From positions 4,030,001-4,094,000 of the forward strand of contig NZ_CP018760.1 in the NCBI RefSeq assembly GCF_001913155.1: a stretch of DNA of 64,000 nucleotides, given 5' to 3'. Below the pieces are notes generated by a model. It did not search any database. It was given only the letters and a program-made list of their open reading frames with translations, and had not been told where the DNA came from. The translations under genes were made by a program, and so were the position numbers. Shown here piece after piece: positions 52,242-61,108 of this stretch (position 1 is its first letter; every line of letters starts with the position of its first letter). The stretch comes from Maribacter hydrothermalis. Lineage in GTDB: Bacteria > Bacteroidota > Bacteroidia > Flavobacteriales > Flavobacteriaceae.

Positions 52242-53240
52242 TTAGACCTTTACTATCATTTTTCCTTTATTCTTACCATCCATCATATCCAAAAACGCTT
52301 GTGGTGTATTCTCAAAGCCTTCAACAATGGTTTCTTTATAGGTTAGTTTTTCTTCTCCTAACCATGTTGATAGTTGTTTTATTGCCTGTGGAAATTTATC
52401 GGCATAATTACGTACTATAAAACCTTGCATTAAGGCACTGTTCTTTACCAAAAATGGTTGTACGGCAACAGCCATCGGTAATTCTGTTTTATTGTAGACC
52501 GAAATTGCACCACATATGATAATACGTGCAAATTGATTAATATTGAACAAAACAGCGTCAGATATTGGTCCGCCAACATTATCAAAATAAATATCAACGC
52601 CATTAGGAGCCGCAGCTTCAATAGCAGATTTCATATCCTCGGTCGTTTTATAGTTGATTCCGTGATCAAAACCGAATTCCGATTTTAGCATATCGATCTT
52701 TTCATCTGTACCTGCAATACCGATTACATTCAGTCCTAGAATTTTTCCTATTTGACCAACAACGCTTCCTACTGCACCTGCAGCACCAGATACTACTAAA
52801 GTTTCTCCTTTCTTCGGTTTTCCTATTTCATGAAGACCTAAGTAAGCTGTTAAACCGGTCATACCTACAATGCCTAAAAAGGCACTTAATGGTGCTTTAC
52901 TTTTATCCACTTTCTGTAAACCTTCGCCACTAGAAACTTGCTGTTCTTTCCATTCTAATAATCCAGATACAAAATCACCTTTCTGAAAGTTTTCATTTTT
53001 AGATTCCAATACCTCGGCGACAATACCAGAACTGATCGGTTCGCCTACTTTAAATGGTGGAACGTATGACTTGGCATCGCTCATTCTACCACGTAGGTAA
53101 GGGTCTACAGATATATATTTAGCTTCGAGTAACACTTCACCTTCAGCAACACCTAATTCGTTCTCTTTTTCTTTAAAATCAAAATCTGAAAGGGTAGGAG
53201 TACCTACAGGTCGTTGTTTTAAATTGATTGACTTATTCAT
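52242..53240 (-). CDS. NADP-dependent medium-chain reductase (CurA/leukotriene B4 dehydrogenase-like)
   Basis: This 332-residue zinc-free medium-chain reductase reduces alpha,beta-unsaturated ketones and aldehydes with NADPH. The start NKSINLKQRPVG and SVDPYLRGRMSD are hallmarks of this subfamily, and the NADP-binding loop is SGAAGAVG (151-158). Its length is typical. An exact -7 motif (53357-53364) and a palindromic operator just upstream (53376-53389) indicate repression by a TetR-type regulator. The PfpI-like gene follows. Substrates are likely electrophilic lipid-derived aldehydes and enones. Confidence 0.93.
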   Translation of the reverse strand: MNKSINLKQRPVGTPTLSDFDFKEKENELGVAEGEVLLEAKYISVDPYLRGRMSDAKSYVPPFKVGEPISSGIVAEVLESKNENFQKGDFVSGLLEWKEQQVSSGEGLQKVDKSKAPLSAFLGIVGMTGLTAYLGLHEIGKPKKGETLVVSGAAGAVGSVVGQIGKILGLNVIGIAGTDEKIDMLKSEFGFDHGINYKTTEDMKSAIEAAAPNGVDIYFDNVGGPISDAVLFNINQFARIIICGAISVYNKTELPMAVAVQPFLVKNSALMQGFIVRNYADKFPQAIKQLSTWLGEEKLTYKETIVEGFENTPQAFLDMMDGKNKGKMIVKV

Positions 53241-53356
53241 AATTTATGTTTTAAAATTTAATAATTCTAATCTGGAATTCTAAGTCAACAATCAATTAGT
53301 ATAATTATCGCTCACTTAAAACCCCGTCGTATTTATATTCTTTTATAAGCACAGTT

Positions 53357-53364
53357 CAAAGGTA
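53357..53364 (-). promoter_or_regulatory. Bacteroidota -7 element of the MDR reductase gene
   Basis: The minus strand reads TACCTTTG, an exact TAnnTTTG match, about 117 bases before the ATG at 53240. The leader is long for this window. Confidence 0.55.
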
Positions 53365-53375
53365 TTTAAAAAAAG

Positions 53376-53389
53376 AATGAACATTCATT
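53376..53389. promoter_or_regulatory. TetR-type palindromic operator candidate
   Basis: AATGAA-ca-TTCATT is a perfect inverted repeat, flanked outside one mismatched pair by A and T runs. It lies 12 bp upstream of the -7 box of the MDR gene, overlapping the -33 region, where a repressor would block transcription. The spacing and sequence resemble TetR-family operators. Confidence 0.5.
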
Positions 53390-53430
53390 TTTTAACAAAG
53401 GTTTAAACTATGTACTATTAATTTGGGTAT

Positions 53431-53457
53431 AAAAAAACACCTAGAAAGGTGCTTTTT
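53431..53457 (-). terminator. Terminator after the aldehyde dehydrogenase gene
   Basis: On the minus strand AAAAAGCACCT pairs with AGGTGTTTTTTT, with one internal mismatch, around a 4-base loop. A T-run of seven follows. It lies 15 bases after the stop at 53472. Confidence 0.8.
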
Positions 53458-53471
53458 AAATGATAAAGTTA

Positions 53472-54866
53472 TTACTCCATTATCATGATGGACTTAACGT
53501 TTACAAATTCCTTCATACCAAAACCTCCATGTTCGCGTCCGTATCCGGAATCTTTAACTCCGCCAAACGGCATACTCGGTTCTGCCAATCCAAAACTATT
53601 GATGAATACCATACCTGTATCAAAATGTTTTTCTGCTAATTCTGCTGCCTTTTTTACATCCTTCGAAAAGATACCTCCACCTAATCCAAATCTACTATCA
53701 TTGGCAATTCGCATGGCATCTTCATTGTCCTTTGCTTTTATTAAAGATGCAACTGGTCCAAATAGCTCATCATCATAAGCTGGTTGACCTGGAGCCACAT
53801 TACTTAATACCGTAGCAGGGTAGAAGTAGCCTTCCCCTTCAGGAATTTTCCCTCCACATAATACATCGGCTCCTTTTTCAACACTTTCTTGAACCTGTTC
53901 GTGAATTTTATCTCTTAAATCTTCACGAGCCATAGGTCCTAATTCTGTATCGTCATTTTTAGGATTACCTGTTTTTAAGGCTTTCATCGCCTTTACAAAC
54001 TTTTCCTTAAATTCATCATACACTTTTTCTGTGGCAATAAAACGTTTTGCTGCAATACATGTTTCTCCGTTATTATAGATACGTCCCATAACACTTTTTT
54101 CAACCGCTAAATCGATATCGGCATCATCAAGTACCAAATAAGCATCATTACTACCTAATTCTAACACGGTTTTTTTCAATTGTGCACCGGCTAGTTCTCC
54201 GATTTTTTCACCTGCAACCGGACTTCCAGTTAAGGTAACTCCTCGTACCAACTTATGCTCAATAATTGCGTTAGACTGATCGTGCTCAATCACCATGACA
54301 TTAAAAAGGTTAGATGGTAAGCCTGCTGTCTCAAAAATGGTCTTTAATAATTTCGCTGTACCCGTAACATTTGATGCGTGCTTCAGTAAAATACTGTTAC
54401 CTGCCATAAGGTTTACGATGGTATAACGTAATACTTGATAGCTTGGGTAGTTCCAAGGTTGAATACCATAGATAATCCCCATTGGTGAGTAGACTATAAT
54501 TCCTTTTCCTCCATTGGATAGTTCTCGTTCTTCACTCTTTAAAAACTCCGGTGCATTTTCTGCGGAATAATCACAAATCGCAGTACACAAATCTACCTCT
54601 TGATTACTTTGCTTAAGCAGTTTCCCCATTTCATCGGTCATAAGCTCTGCAAGCTCTTTCTTGTAATTCTGTAATTCTTTACCGATTGATTTTATAATCT
54701 CGCCACGTTCTTCAACGCTCTTCATTTTCCATTTAAGAAACGCTTTGTGAGATTGTTGTATACTTTCTTCCACCTGGGCATCTGTCATATACGTGTGTAA
54801 CGCAATTTCTTTACCTGTAGTAGGGTTAATTGTTTTAAATGTATCTTGTTTTGTTGTCGTAGACAT
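53472..54866 (-). CDS. NAD(P)-dependent succinate-semialdehyde-type aldehyde dehydrogenase
   Basis: This 464-residue aldehyde dehydrogenase oxidises aldehydes to acids. The catalytic nucleophile is C270 (NNGETCIAAKR), the general base is E236 (VLELGSND) and the oxyanion Asn is N139 (QPWNYPSYQ). Motif content and length match the succinate-semialdehyde dehydrogenase group (GabD-like), but close aldehydes are possible. It follows the SDR gene by 23 bases, forming a two-gene unit downstream of a 408-base leader. An AraC regulator lies upstream on the same strand. No GABA aminotransferase is nearby, so general aldehyde detoxification is likely. Confidence 0.93.
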   Translation of the reverse strand: MSTTTKQDTFKTINPTTGKEIALHTYMTDAQVEESIQQSHKAFLKWKMKSVEERGEIIKSIGKELQNYKKELAELMTDEMGKLLKQSNQEVDLCTAICDYSAENAPEFLKSEERELSNGGKGIIVYSPMGIIYGIQPWNYPSYQVLRYTIVNLMAGNSILLKHASNVTGTAKLLKTIFETAGLPSNLFNVMVIEHDQSNAIIEHKLVRGVTLTGSPVAGEKIGELAGAQLKKTVLELGSNDAYLVLDDADIDLAVEKSVMGRIYNNGETCIAAKRFIATEKVYDEFKEKFVKAMKALKTGNPKNDDTELGPMAREDLRDKIHEQVQESVEKGADVLCGGKIPEGEGYFYPATVLSNVAPGQPAYDDELFGPVASLIKAKDNEDAMRIANDSRFGLGGGIFSKDVKKAAELAEKHFDTGMVFINSFGLAEPSMPFGGVKDSGYGREHGGFGMKEFVNVKSIMIME

Positions 54867-54889
54867 ATGTTATATTTTTTAAGTTCCTA

Positions 54890-55630
54890 TTACTGTTGTT
54901 CACTTGGCACCAAATAAACATCGTTGATGTTTACCCTTTCTGGCTGTGTTAACACGTAATAGATGGAGTTTGCAATATCTTCCGCTTCTAACGTTTCCAT
55001 TTTTTGCATTTCTTCCATTTTTTCTTTGATATCCTCATCGGTAATTGTGCTGGTTAAATTTGTTGCTACCGCACCTGGTTCAATAGAGGTAATGTTGATC
55101 CCGTATTTAGGAGCTAATTCTTGACGTAATCCTTCAGAAAACATCTTTACGGCAGATTTTGTAGCGCAATACACTGCTCCACCAGGAAAATACCTATTGG
55201 CTGCCATTGATGAAATATTAATGATATTACCACCTTTATTTTCTTTTAATTCAGGTAATACGGCTGCTACCCCGTTCAGTACTCCTTTTATGTTGACATC
55301 TACCATTTTCTCCCATTCATCAGTTTTTAATTTTTCAACGAATGAAAGTGGCATTAATCCTGCATTATTTATCAATCCGGAGATTTTACCGTACTCTCTT
55401 TTGGTTTTAGAAACTACATTTTCGAAATCCTCTTTTTTTGTCACATCACCTGTAACAACTAAAGCCTCACCACCTTTTTTGGTAATATCAGATTTCAAAT
55501 CATTAAGTTCATCTTCGCTTCTTGCCATTAATATAACCTTAGCGCCATTATCTGCTAATTTTAGTGCTGTTGCTTTACCAATTCCACTAGATGCTCCTGT
55601 TATTATAATTACTTTATCTTCTAATTTCAT
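54890..55630 (-). CDS. Classical SDR-family oxidoreductase
   Basis: This 246-residue classical short-chain dehydrogenase has the coenzyme motif TGASSGIG (11-18), NNAG (88-91), catalytic S140/S141, Y154 and K158 (YCATK). An Arg (R37) after the second strand suggests NADP preference. These enzymes interconvert alcohols and carbonyls; the subgroup resembles YdfG or serine dehydrogenase-like proteins. It is the first gene before the aldehyde dehydrogenase (23-base gap), and the pair could carry an alcohol through aldehyde to acid. It is probably regulated by the AraC protein at 56039. Confidence 0.93.
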   Translation of the reverse strand: MKLEDKVIIITGASSGIGKATALKLADNGAKVILMARSEDELNDLKSDITKKGGEALVVTGDVTKKEDFENVVSKTKREYGKISGLINNAGLMPLSFVEKLKTDEWEKMVDVNIKGVLNGVAAVLPELKENKGGNIINISSMAANRYFPGGAVYCATKSAVKMFSEGLRQELAPKYGINITSIEPGAVATNLTSTITDEDIKEKMEEMQKMETLEAEDIANSIYYVLTQPERVNINDVYLVPSEQQ

Positions 55631-56038
55631 ACTGTATTATTTTGATTTTAAATTAAATTACTAGATAATTATGGAATCTTTTAGCTAGATTGAATGAAGT
55701 ATTGACGGATATGGAATTGAGTTAAGGTTGAAACTTTGTGGGTCAAAAAATAAGTACTGAACATTTTTTATCAACACTATTTAAGATGTATGGATTTCTA
55801 GAAAGTATCATCTAATTATTAATTTATTACATTATTCAAGTAGCTACTGTTTTCGTATTAAAAAATATAAACAGACTAAATCATGTACTTATTAGAAATT
55901 AAACCCTAATTATTTAATTTTAATTAAAGATTTCTTATGCCTTTTCAATATGCGAAATATTGTATTATTTAATTCTTTGGCTCACTATTTTGCATCCAAA
56001 CTCTTAACATACAATTTTAGAATAGTATATTGATAGTC
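55631..56038. other. Non-coding 408-base gap upstream of the SDR gene
   Basis: No open frame longer than about ten codons with a plausible start is seen, and no exact TAnnTTTG occurs on the minus strand. The region is very AT-rich. It probably holds the SDR promoter and AraC binding sites, but I can name none with confidence. Confidence 0.5.
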
Positions 56039-56923
56039 CTAGTTAATACAAGCACCACGGGTTAATATCTTATAATCTCCTTTATTCTTAAATTCTTTTA
56101 TTGAAATACCTACGTAGCGCTTAAAAGTTTTAGACAAATGGCTAACATCTGTAAACCCTAGGTCATCTGCTATTTGTGTGAGTGTAAAATCTGAATTTAA
56201 AAGTCGTATTTCTACAAGCTTCAATTTCGCTTTTATAATGTATTCTCTTAGCGGCATCTTCACTTGCTTTTTAAAATATTCACTTACATAGGTGGGAGAC
56301 ATCATAAATACGTTTGCTAAATTTTCAATTTTTAGCAACTCTGTTTTATCTATATTTTCGTTTATATAGGTCAACATTTTGGAGATTCTTTCTTCAGAAA
56401 CATAGGTATCCGTATCAAAATAATTACTCTTTTTAATATTTCTAATAAGTATTTCTAAAATCCCGGTCATTAAACTGGTTACAAGATTTACGGATGATTC
56501 GCCATAATTTCTTGTTTCTAGAAGAATTATCTCGATTAAACTTCTGAGGTTCAATCTATCTGTTTCCGATTTTATAATATCGCCAGGTAGCTGATTATAG
56601 TTAGATAAAATATAGGACGCCTCTCTAAACCATTCATTTCTATCAATATGCATTTTATTCACTCCTTTGAAAAAAGAATCGGTAAATTTTAGAAATACAA
56701 ATTTGGTAGGTTTTTCAATGTTGAAAGAGTGGCATTTTAGAGGAGGTAAGAGAAAAACACTCCCATCCCTATAAGGCAACACATTATAGTTAATACATTG
56801 AATTCCTGAGCCGGATTTTATCAAAACCAATTCAAAAAAATTGTTTTTAACAGGGCGTTGTTTCCAATCTATTAATTCAATTTCTTGTATTTCAAAAGGT
56901 TTATATACTTCTAAAACTTCCAT
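56039..56923 (-). CDS. AraC family transcriptional regulator
   Basis: This 294-residue regulator has an N-terminal cupin-like domain (about residues 10-105, LVLIKSGSGIQCINY) and a C-terminal AraC double helix-turn-helix (about 190-285). The second helix-turn-helix reads LTQIADDLGFTDVSHLSKTFKR. The start is ATG 56923; a TTG 21 bases upstream lies inside the -7 box and cannot be translated. It is divergent from the nitroreductase gene at 57071 and upstream of the SDR/aldehyde dehydrogenase pair, so it is placed to control both. The inducer is unknown. Confidence 0.92.
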   Translation of the reverse strand: MEVLEVYKPFEIQEIELIDWKQRPVKNNFFELVLIKSGSGIQCINYNVLPYRDGSVFLLPPLKCHSFNIEKPTKFVFLKFTDSFFKGVNKMHIDRNEWFREASYILSNYNQLPGDIIKSETDRLNLRSLIEIILLETRNYGESSVNLVTSLMTGILEILIRNIKKSNYFDTDTYVSEERISKMLTYINENIDKTELLKIENLANVFMMSPTYVSEYFKKQVKMPLREYIIKAKLKLVEIRLLNSDFTLTQIADDLGFTDVSHLSKTFKRYVGISIKEFKNKGDYKILTRGACIN

Positions 56924-56941
56924 ATTATAGTAATTAAGGTT

Positions 56942-56949
56942 CAAAATTA
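56942..56949 (-). promoter_or_regulatory. Bacteroidota -7 element of the AraC gene
   Basis: The minus strand reads TAATTTTG, an exact TAnnTTTG, 19 bases before the ATG at 56923. It decides the start by excluding the upstream TTG. Confidence 0.55.
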
Positions 56950-57026
56950 GCAGATTTAGACGTAATAAATACTATTTAAGCTTTACAAACCTTTATTTAT
57001 ACACTAATTAAGGCGATGTGTATTTC

Positions 57027-57034
57027 TACCTTTG
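57027..57034 (+). promoter_or_regulatory. Bacteroidota -7 element of the nitroreductase gene
   Basis: TACCTTTG matches TAnnTTTG exactly and lies 37 bases before the ATG at 57071. The identical octamer is used by the AhpD-like and MDR genes. Confidence 0.6.
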
Positions 57035-57070
57035 CACCACAAAACAGAATTAACATATTAAATTATAGCA

Positions 57071-57730
57071 ATGAATTTACACGAAACTTTAAACTGGAGA
57101 TACACAACAAAGGAATACGATACTAAAAAGAAAATATCTGATGTAGATATGGCTGAAATCAAAAACTTGTTAAGAATGAGTCCTTCTAGTGTAAACCTAC
57201 AACCTTGGCATTTTATAGTTGCCGAAACAACAGAAGGTAAAGAACGTATTGCAAAAGGGACAAAAGGCTTTTTTAGCTTTAACGAGCCTAAAGTAACAAA
57301 TGCTTCAGCTGTAGTTTTATTTTGTTCAAAAATTGATGCAGATGATGCATACTATCAGCATATTGCGGATACCGAAGATAAAAGCGGAAGATTTCCTAAT
57401 GACGATATTAAAAACGGATTTTTAGGTGCTGTAAAAGCGTTTGCCGGTATTCATAAATACGATTTAAAAGACCTTCAGCATTGGATGGAAAAGCAAGTAT
57501 ACCTTAACATTGGTAGCTTTTTGTTGGGAGTTGCTAGTTTAGGTATCGATGCAACACCAATGGAAGGTATTGATGTAAAAGCTTTGGATGAGGAATTCGG
57601 TTTAAGAGAAAAAGGGTACACATCGTTAGTAGCTGTTTCTTTAGGATATAGAGCAGAATCTGATTTTAACTCAACTGAAAAAACACCAAAATCTAGATTA
57701 TCGGAAAGTGAAATTTTCACAATACTATAA
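57071..57730 (+). CDS. NfsB-like nitroreductase
   Basis: This 219-residue FMN-dependent nitroreductase family member reduces nitroaromatics, quinones or similar compounds using NAD(P)H. The start LHETLNWRYTTKEYD and the FMN-binding RMSPSSVNLQPWHFIV are characteristic. The C-terminal GLREKGYTSLVAVSLGYR matches the NfsB/dihydropteridine reductase group. It is divergent from the AraC regulator and is followed by a broken SDR gene that was probably once part of its operon. The related nitroreductase at 62313 shares the same opening. Confidence 0.93.
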   Translation: MNLHETLNWRYTTKEYDTKKKISDVDMAEIKNLLRMSPSSVNLQPWHFIVAETTEGKERIAKGTKGFFSFNEPKVTNASAVVLFCSKIDADDAYYQHIADTEDKSGRFPNDDIKNGFLGAVKAFAGIHKYDLKDLQHWMEKQVYLNIGSFLLGVASLGIDATPMEGIDVKALDEEFGLREKGYTSLVAVSLGYRAESDFNSTEKTPKSRLSESEIFTIL

Positions 57731-57742
57731 TTTATTAAATAC

Positions 57743-58190
57743 TTGAAACATAATGTAGTAATTACAGTAGGTACAGAAAAAATAGGAAAATTGTTAGGAC
57801 TACGTTTGGCCAAAGAAGTTTATCCTGTTGCTGTTCAAGGTAGAAGCTAAGCGATACTAAATGTCAAGCAAACTTATATTTACGAACTAAGTAAACTGGC
57901 ATTGAGGATATGAAGCTTTGATTTGGTAAAAAATAAACCAAGTATGTTAGTTGTTGCTGTAGATCTTAATTCTTTATTGAATACCAAAATGCCAAATGAA
58001 GCCTAAGGTCAAAATTGGTCAACGGCAGAAAAAGGGGTTGACATTTTGTATGATTTAAGTATGACAGATAAAGTGAAAACAAACACTTATTTTGATAATG
58101 ACAAAGGTGGTTATGCTCAAGCACCCCCCAGATACTTATGATGCTAGTAAAATTGAAGAATTACTTTTGTTAACGAATACCTTATTCTAA
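57743..58190 (+). pseudogene. Broken SDR-family gene downstream of the nitroreductase
   Basis: Remnants of one SDR gene are spread over 448 bases. The N-terminal piece (57743-57850, 35 codons from a TTG, VVITVGTEKIGKLLG then AVQGRS) stops at TAA 57848. It shows a damaged coenzyme loop, since the usual GIG reads KIG. The C-terminal piece (from about 57914) reads KPSMLVVAVDLNSLLNTKM, then TAA at 58004, then AEKGVDILYDLSM and YFDNDKGGYAQA. A +1 shift within six C (58124-58129) leads to PDTYDASKIEELL and TAA 58188. About 100-130 central codons, including the catalytic Tyr region, are missing. It is clearly non-functional. Confidence 0.85.
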
Positions 58191-58358
58191 AAATTAGATT
58201 TTAATAGTCATATATGAATGAACTTACCATTTTTATTTATAAGATATCCCTAGATTAGGTATCGTATTACTGCTTAATAAATTCCTAAAAGTTTCAAAAT
58301 TACCTTGGAAATTCAGTAAGAAATCAAGTTCTTGCACGATTAAATTCTGTTCCAAAAA

Positions 58359-58982
58359 ATGGATGACTTAATTACATTTTCTATTACTGTTTTTACTGGG
58401 TTTTTTGCCATTACTAACCCAATTTCTAACATGACCGTTTTTTTATCATTAACACAAGGTGCAGATGAAAAAACGAAAGCAGATATTAATAAAAGAGCCA
58501 ATATAATTGCTTTTATTATTGTGTTGGTTTTTGTTCTTTTGGGTAAATATATATTCGAATTATTTAATATCAGTATTCCTGCTTTTAAGATTACTGGGGG
58601 TATATTAATATTTTATATTGGTTTTGAAATGCTACAGTCAAAACAGTCTAATGTTAAAAATATTAAACATGTTAATATTGATGAGAATATTGCGGTTTCA
58701 CCCTTAGCTATTCCCATTTTGGCCGGTCCAGGCACTATTGTTACGGCCATGAATTTTGTTTCTAATGTGCAGGCAATTCATATAGCTATAGTGATTGCCA
58801 TTTTTGGTTTTATGAGTTTATTGACCTACGTTACTTTTAGACTTAGTAATTTAATCGTAAAATTAGTTGGCTATAACGTAATATCGGTAATTGGTAAAAT
58901 AATGGGTTTGATCATTGCGATCATTGGGACAGGTATGATTATTGAAGGAATTAAAATTTCATTTCATTTAATTACTACATAG
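58359..58982 (+). CDS. MarC-family integral membrane protein
   Basis: This 207-residue inner-membrane protein has about six hydrophobic segments (about residues 6-28, 43-64, 72-90, 112-132, 140-160 and 180-203). The MarC signature appears as TNPISNMTVFLSLT near the start and SPLAIPILAGPGTIVTAMNF in the middle. MarC proteins are widespread, with unknown transport function; the old link to multiple antibiotic resistance was not upheld. It is monocistronic, lying after the broken SDR gene. Residues of charge between helices 3 and 4 (about 90-110) form a cytoplasmic loop. Confidence 0.92.
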   Translation: MDDLITFSITVFTGFFAITNPISNMTVFLSLTQGADEKTKADINKRANIIAFIIVLVFVLLGKYIFELFNISIPAFKITGGILIFYIGFEMLQSKQSNVKNIKHVNIDENIAVSPLAIPILAGPGTIVTAMNFVSNVQAIHIAIVIAIFGFMSLLTYVTFRLSNLIVKLVGYNVISVIGKIMGLIIAIIGTGMIIEGIKISFHLITT

Positions 58983-59238
58983 TTTTCACTTTTAATAATG
59001 AAGTGTCAATAAAGTATTGATTACTTGAAGTTTATAAAACTAAATTGATATTTTTTCCAATAGAATGTAAATATCATGTCTTAAAAAATAAAATAGTTAA
59101 AGGAATATCATAATTTTTTGTAACTTTTAATTTCTAAACACGCCATTGTTTATATTGTAGTTCATCGAAAATATTCGAACGGCAAAATAAGTCGGATAAC
59201 ATTTTCGTTTGTACTTAACAATCAAATAATGCATTGTT

Positions 59239-59361
59239 ATGAATTCTATTAAAAAAAGAATAAACCTTATTTCAAGTATCTTGTTTTTAGTTATCGTGTC
59301 TTGTGTACAGGGTATGGACTTTAATGACCAAATTAAAGCTAATAATTCATTAGAAGATTAA
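59239..59361 (+). CDS. Small lipoprotein (40 aa)
   Basis: A 40-codon frame begins with ATG at 59239. The product has a basic start (MNSIKKRINL), a hydrophobic core and a lipobox-like IVSC with Cys near residue 22. The mature part would have only about 19 residues (CVQGMDFNDQIKANNSLED). The signal-like layout makes a real small lipoprotein plausible. It lies in an otherwise empty region and converges with the helicase-like gene. Chance cannot be excluded. Confidence 0.5.
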   Translation: MNSIKKRINLISSILFLVIVSCVQGMDFNDQIKANNSLED

Positions 59362-59386
59362 ATGACACAAGTAGTAAATTGTATGC

Positions 59387-59998
59387 CTAAAATTTTACAT
59401 ATCTGGCACGCTCCATAAAAAATTCTTCAAAACGCTTCAATTTTGGAGTTAATTTTTCAGAATATAAAACATATTGACATTTCATAATACTTTGTGTAAC
59501 TGTGAGCATTGCCGTATAATCTGAATTCTGAATTAAAAAATCGCCATCATCAATACTGCAAATCTTTAATTGTGAAGTGCTTACACCATTAAGTAAAAAT
59601 AATTTATGTAATGTAGTTGGTGTTGTTATGAGAATATCTATTCCCTCAAATATTTCAGATTTCTGAATATCTATATGCAGCTCTTTATAGCTGGCATAAA
59701 GCCTAACATCAGTATACTTTGTGTATTCAAAAAACTTGTCGTAAAGTTCCAATACTTTTTCTTTATTCTCAACTACAACCACAGCTCTTGGAGCATTTCC
59801 CTCAGCTCTGCATTTTAATTTTTGTAACGTTGTCAAAATCAAAGTTGTGGTTTTACCACTTTCTTTAGGAGCAGTACAATAGACATTTGCCCCACTTTTA
59901 ATAATAGGTATACTAGAAATTTGAAAGCTGTTAGGTTCCTCTATCGAAAAGCGCTCTAGCATTTCAAGTAAATAAGGATTCAGTTTTTTAAAGGACAT
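59387..59998 (-). CDS. Single-domain DEAD/DEAH helicase-like protein
   Basis: This 203-residue protein contains only the first RecA-like domain of a DEAD-box helicase. A Q-motif-like segment (NSFQISSIPIIKSG), motif I in APKESGKTT, and motif Ib TTPTTLHKLF are visible. Motif II is altered to DDGD in CSIDDGDFL. No second RecA domain (motifs IV-VI) follows, so it cannot unwind RNA in the usual way. The start is ATG 59998; a longer in-frame start at 60034 is less likely. It lies 87 bases downstream of the EamA transporter gene on the same strand. It may be a regulatory or decoy ATPase-like protein. The truncation looks stable rather than a frameshift. Confidence 0.8.
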   Translation of the reverse strand: MSFKKLNPYLLEMLERFSIEEPNSFQISSIPIIKSGANVYCTAPKESGKTTTLILTTLQKLKCRAEGNAPRAVVVVENKEKVLELYDKFFEYTKYTDVRLYASYKELHIDIQKSEIFEGIDILITTPTTLHKLFLLNGVSTSQLKICSIDDGDFLIQNSDYTAMLTVTQSIMKCQYVLYSEKLTPKLKRFEEFFMERARYVKF

Positions 59999-60085
59999 AA
60001 TTCTTAATAAATTAAATAGAATGCTATTTAGCAAAGATACAGTCTATGAATTGGCTTATACTAGCTAACTACTATATTTTACATC

Positions 60086-60985
60086 TTACGAATACAGAAT
60101 TAAAAATACGCCAAGCATAATTCCTACTAACGGTACCATTTTTTTACGTTTATTCTGTTCTTTAAAGATGAAACCACCCATAACTACAGCAATTAATATT
60201 TGACTTCGTTTTATGGCTGATAATAACATTATTAAAGCATCTGGGTCTTGTAACGCTTTAAAATAAAAATAGTCTGCCGTTTGTAAAAGAATACCCACCA
60301 TGGGTATAGTCCATCTCCACTTAAAAGTACCTTTTATATTCGGGTTTGTAGTACGCATAATTAGGACTACCAATCCAATAATTAGCATGGTATAGGTGCA
60401 AAACCAAAATTGAAGAGTAGGAGGGTTCAACTCTAAACTTTGTATTAGATACTTATCATATAAACCACTTGAAGCCCCTAAGAAAGTTGCACCGATAATA
60501 GCATATATCCACTTATTATTTTTAAAGTTTATACCTTCTTTTTTTCCAATTTTAGAATATAGAAAAACAGAAAATATGATTAAGAAGAATCCAATCCACT
60601 GCAAAAAATTAGGGCGCTCTTGATAAATAAGAATCGCGCCTATAAATGTAAAAAACGGACCGGCAGAACGTATTGGTGTTACAATGGTAATTGGTAAGTG
60701 TTTTAAAGCTTGGTATGCCAGCACCCAAGATGATGCCATAATCATAGATTTGATTATGATGAAGCCATGTGTCTTAATTGAAATATCCGATACAAATAAA
60801 TCGATTGTTTGTAATTCTTCCGGATAGTATTTAGAACCTAAAAAAAGCGGCAAAAACAAGAAGAAACCTGTTATTAAGGTACCAAATAAAACTGAAAAAG
60901 CATCATTACCTTGTACGGCATGTTTCTTGCATAAATTGTGTAAGCCTAAAAAAAGCGCAGCTAAAAGTCCGAGGTACATCCACAT
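60086..60985 (-). CDS. EamA/DMT-family transporter
   Basis: This 299-residue inner-membrane transporter has about ten hydrophobic helices arranged as two EamA halves (about residues 2-140 and 155-299). Signatures are PIRSAGPFFTFIGAILIYQERP at the end of the first half and SAIKRSQILIAVVMGGFIFKEQ in the second. Members export metabolites or amino acids, or import nucleotide-sugars; the substrate is not readable. The short helicase-like gene follows on the same strand. No regulatory site is clear. Confidence 0.9.
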   Translation of the reverse strand: MWMYLGLLAALFLGLHNLCKKHAVQGNDAFSVLFGTLITGFFLFLPLFLGSKYYPEELQTIDLFVSDISIKTHGFIIIKSMIMASSWVLAYQALKHLPITIVTPIRSAGPFFTFIGAILIYQERPNFLQWIGFFLIIFSVFLYSKIGKKEGINFKNNKWIYAIIGATFLGASSGLYDKYLIQSLELNPPTLQFWFCTYTMLIIGLVVLIMRTTNPNIKGTFKWRWTIPMVGILLQTADYFYFKALQDPDALIMLLSAIKRSQILIAVVMGGFIFKEQNKRKKMVPLVGIMLGVFLILYS

Positions 60986-61053
60986 AATGCGCGCGAAGAT
61001 ATTGGTTTTCTCTAATTAGACCATAGTCCGAGGTGTTTGCCTTGTATATTGAA

Positions 61054-61082
61054 CAAAAAAGAGCTGCCTGTAAAAGCAGCTC
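61054..61082 (-). terminator. Terminator after the iron alcohol dehydrogenase operon
   Basis: On the minus strand GAGCTGC and GCAGCTC (61076-61082 and 61061-61067) form a perfect 7-bp stem with an 8-base loop and a following run of six T. It lies 27 bases after the stop of the alcohol dehydrogenase gene. Confidence 0.9.
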
Positions 61083-61108
61083 CTCATTTAAACTTGTGCG
61101 AAATGGGC

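Noticed and set aside
55197..55664. A 155-codon plus-strand frame antisense to the SDR gene
   Set aside because: It is a shadow of the well-supported SDR frame and its product is low-complexity Ser/Pro-rich.
59387..60034. Pseudogene call for the short helicase-like gene
   Set aside because: No helicase motifs IV-VI are found downstream in any frame, and the frame has intact ends.
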